From: JBBRMQ01 sp038230775
Lineage (GTDB): Bacteria > Acidobacteriota > Thermoanaerobaculia > Gp7-AA8
NCBI GenBank assembly: GCA_038230775.1
Contig: JBBRMQ010000218.1
Span: forward strand, 1 to 7,463
Direction of reading: 5' to 3'
Length of the DNA: 7,463 nt
The translations under genes were made by a program, and so were the position numbers. Shown here piece by piece: positions 5,420 to 7,463 of the stretch. The notes beneath the pieces are model-generated. The model was not told where the DNA came from and ran no database searches. It was given only the letters and a program-made list of their open reading frames with translations. Numbering within the stretch: the first letter of the stretch is position 1; the number at the start of each line of letters is the position of its first letter.

Positions 5420-6893
5420 ATGTCCGAAACAATCCAACACAAGGACGGCCGTGTCGAGCTGAGCTCACTCGACTCCATCAAAACCAGCCCTCTCTACAAC
5501 GAAGACCTGGCGCCGGTTCCGGTGTCGCGCCGGAACTGGACGACGTACAACTACGCCGCGCTCTGGATCTCGATGGCGCACTGCATTCCGACATACATGT
5601 TGTCGTCGGGGCTCATCGGCGCCGGCATGAACTGGTGGCAGGCGCTCATCACCATCCTGCTGGGCAACACGATCGTCCTCATCCCCATCCTTCTCAACTC
5701 GCATCCCGGAACGAAGTACGGGATCCCGTTCCCTGTCTTCGCGCGCGCCAGCTACGGAACGTACGGATCGAACCTGCCGGCGCTGATGCGCGCGATCGTC
5801 GCCTGCGGCTGGTTCGGCATCCAGGCGTGGATCGGCGGCCAGGCGCTGCAGGTCTTCTTCAACGCGGTGATGCCGTCGTGGAACACGCTGTTAGGCGGGC
5901 CGGTCGGCGGACACACACCAACCGAGTGGTTGTCGTTCCTTCTGTTCTGGGGCCTGAACATCGTGATCATCTACCGCGGCATGGACCTGCTGCGGAGGGT
6001 CGAGAACTGGGCCGCGCCGTTTGTGCTGGTCATGACCGCGCTTCTCCTCGCCTGGGCCATCTGGCGCGCCCACGGCCTCGGATACCTGCTCACCGAACAG
6101 GACAAATTCCAGACGTGGTCGCAATTCCGGGTGGTCTTCATCCCGTCGCTCACGGCGATGATCGGTTTCTGGGCCACGCTCTCGCTCAACATGCCGGACT
6201 TCACACGCTTCGGCCGCAGCCAGCGCGAGCAGGCCATCGGACAGACCATCGCGTTGCCGACGACGATGACCGTCTTCGCCGCCATGGGCGTGTTGATCAC
6301 GTCCGCGGCGGTGATCATCTATCCGAAGTCGCCGATGAGCGATCTGTGGGATCCGGTGAAGCTCGTCGGTCACTTCACGCAGCCGGTCGTGATCGCCATC
6401 TCGATGTTCACGGTCGTGGTGGCGACGCTGTCGGTGAACATCGCCGCGAACGTCGTCTCGCCGGCGAACGATTTCGCCAATGCGTTCCCGCGCTTCATCT
6501 CGTTCCGCACCGGCGGTCTGATCACCGGCATCGTCGGCATCCTCATGCAGCCGTGGCGACTCCTCGCCGACCCCAGCGGCTACATCTTCAACTGGCTTCT
6601 CGGCTACTCCGGTGGACTGGGATCGATCGCCGGCGTGCTGATCGCCGACTACTGGGTCCTGCATCGGAAGGAATTGGTGTTAGGCGATCTCTATCGGACC
6701 GAGGGCGTCTACAAGTTCAACGCGGGATGGAACTGGCGCGCGGTGATCGCCACCCTGGCCGGCTGCACGTTGGCGTGGATCGGCCTGATCGTGCCGGTGT
6801 TGCGTCCGCTGTACGATTACGCATGGTTCGTCGGCTTCGGCGTGGGGGGCGTGGTCCACTACGTTCTCATGACACTCCCACCCCCTGCGCTGA
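5420..6893 (+). CDS. NCS1-family nucleobase/hydantoin permease (Mhp1-like), probable frameshift at its 3' end
   Basis: Inner-membrane importer of the nucleobase:cation symporter-1 family, expected to bring in uracil, thymine, dihydropyrimidine or hydantoin with Na+ or H+. The core has about 12 hydrophobic segments between residues 45 and 484. Residues match the substrate site known from Mhp1: Trp131 and Gln135 in CGWFGIQAWIGG, Trp251 in GFWATLSLNMPDFTR, and Asn340 and Asn344 in SVNIAANVVSPANDF. The NWTTYNYAALWISM start (39-52) and PGTKYGIPFPVFARASYG (96-113) are family signatures. After YVLM (481-484) the family normally ends within a few residues, but this frame stays open to TGA 7256-7258, adding an arginine-rich tail that is only out-of-frame translation of the next gene. 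Removing one C from the run at 6881-6885 would end the protein as MTLPPLR at TGA 6891-6893 (490 residues), the normal length. The end given assumes that correction. HydA lies upstream and the amidase 66 bp downstream. Confidence 0.85.
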
Positions 6894-6921
6894 CACCCCG
6901 CGCGTCGCGCGGCACCGGTGT
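6893..6921. other. Small GC-rich stem-loop between transporter and amidase genes
   Basis: CCGCGCG (6898-6904) and CGCGCGG (6906-6912) flank a single T. The arms ACACC (6893-6897) and GGTGT (6917-6921) can extend the stem across a 4-nt bulge. There is no T tract, so it is not an obvious terminator. Its place just after the probable transporter stop supports reading 6894-6959 as intergenic rather than as part of an extended transporter. Confidence 0.4.
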
Positions 6922-6948
6922 TGTAAGCTCTCGCGTCACCAATCGTCC

Positions 6949-6954
6949 GAGGAG
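6949..6954 (+). promoter_or_regulatory. Ribosome binding site of the amidase gene
   Basis: GAGGAG lies 5 nt before the ATG at 6960, which agrees with the family's expected N-terminus (a beta strand reaching ...AGLIQTA). This marks an independent translation start even though the transporter frame is formally open across it. Confidence 0.6.
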
Positions 6955-6959
6955 AACCC

Positions 6960-7463
6960 ATGCCCCGAATCGTCAAAGCAGGCTTGATCCAGACCGCGCT
7001 CGCGGCGGATCCGAGCGAGAGCATCGAGACCATCCGCAACGCGCAGATCGAGCGCACGCTCACGTTCGTCGATCAGGCCGGCCAGGAAGGCGTGCAGATG
7101 CTCTGCATGCAGGAAATCTTCACCGGCCCGTACTTCTGTGCCGAGCAGAACGCGCGCTGGTACGACGCCGTCGAGCGCATCCCCGACGGACCGACCACCA
7201 AGCTGATGCAGGAGTACGCGAAGAAGTACAACATGGTCATCGTCGTTCCTCTGTATGAAGAGGACTCACCGGGCGTCTACTACAACACCGCCGCCGTCAT
7301 CGACGCCGACGGCACCTACCTCGGCAAATATCGCAAGAATCACATTCCGCACACCGCACCGGGCTTCTGGGAAAAGTACTACTTCCGCCCGGGCAACCTC
7401 GGCTATCCGGTGTTCGAGACAAAGTACGGCAAGGTCGGCGTCTACATCTGTTACGACCGGCAC
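6960..7463 (+). CDS. Beta-ureidopropionase-like nitrilase-superfamily amidohydrolase (3' end cut by window edge)
   Basis: Cytosolic carbon-nitrogen hydrolase, expected to convert N-carbamoyl-beta-alanine (or the beta-aminoisobutyrate analogue) to the beta-amino acid, ammonia and CO2, the last step of the pathway. The visible 168 residues already contain the whole Glu-Lys-Cys triad: Glu52 in MQEIFTGPYF, Lys126 in YRKNHIPHT and Cys164 in VYICYDRH. The strings RKNHIP and ICYDRH are close to those of beta-alanine synthases. N-carbamoylputrescine amidase and N-carbamoyl-D-amino-acid hydrolase are related alternatives, made less likely by the preA and hydA neighbours. The sequence stops right after the catalytic motif, so 100 or more C-terminal residues are probably missing. 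The start has a good ribosome binding site. Its first 299 bases lie under the formally open transporter frame, which I attribute to an indel in that gene. Confidence 0.9.
   Translation, partial: MPRIVKAGLIQTALAADPSESIETIRNAQIERTLTFVDQAGQEGVQMLCMQEIFTGPYFCAEQNARWYDAVERIPDGPTTKLMQEYAKKYNMVIVVPLYEEDSPGVYYNTAAVIDADGTYLGKYRKNHIPHTAPGFWEKYYFRPGNLGYPVFETKYGKVGVYICYDRH

Noticed and set aside
5635..6987. A 450-codon plus-strand open frame inside the transporter gene
   Set aside because: It is an arginine/histidine-rich frame-shifted reading of the NCS1 permease, which has clear family motifs in the other frame.

Overview
This window carries most of a reductive pyrimidine-degradation locus from a GC-rich bacterium. 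The M13 metallopeptidase with a Gram-negative-style signal peptide, the GC-rich palindromic repeats and the strong GC3 bias would fit Acidobacteriota or a similar soil lineage. That placement is inference; nothing here fixes the taxon. No rRNA, tRNA, CRISPR array or insertion sequence was seen.

Layout, left to right. (1) Bases 1-887, minus strand: N-terminal 295 residues of a secreted M13 (neprilysin-like) peptidase, cut by the window edge. (2) 888-1009: divergent intergenic region with a 56-bp double palindrome and a promoter facing right. (3) 1010-2125, plus: preA, the FMN-dependent pyrimidine-reducing subunit, without its usual C-terminal iron-sulphur domain. (4) 2126-2217: large GC-rich hairpin ending in a T tract. 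(5) 2218-2700, plus: a DUF4166 protein. (6) 2701-3054: no intact gene, only coding debris in shifting frames and a long interrupted inverted repeat. (7) 3055-3906, minus: alpha/beta hydrolase with a signal peptide. (8) 3949-5334, plus: dihydropyrimidinase hydA, divergent from the hydrolase across 42 bp. (9) 5335-5419: AT-rich island of inverted heptamer repeats. (10) 5420 to about 6893, plus: NCS1-family importer resembling the hydantoin permease Mhp1; its frame stays open to 7258, probably because of an indel. (11) 6960-7463, plus: beta-ureidopropionase-like nitrilase-superfamily amidase, cut by the window edge just after its catalytic cysteine.

How the genes fit together: the NCS1 protein would import a pyrimidine, dihydropyrimidine or hydantoin. 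PreA would reduce uracil or thymine to the dihydro form, HydA would open the ring to an N-carbamoyl-beta-amino acid, and the amidase would release the beta-amino acid, ammonia and CO2. The electron-donor partner PreT is not in the window. No new multi-gene system is evident. The most unusual signals are an octamer (GTTAGGCG) that accounts for every in-frame TTA leucine codon in the window, the heptamer-repeat hairpin before the transporter, the shortened PreA, and the open-ended transporter frame.
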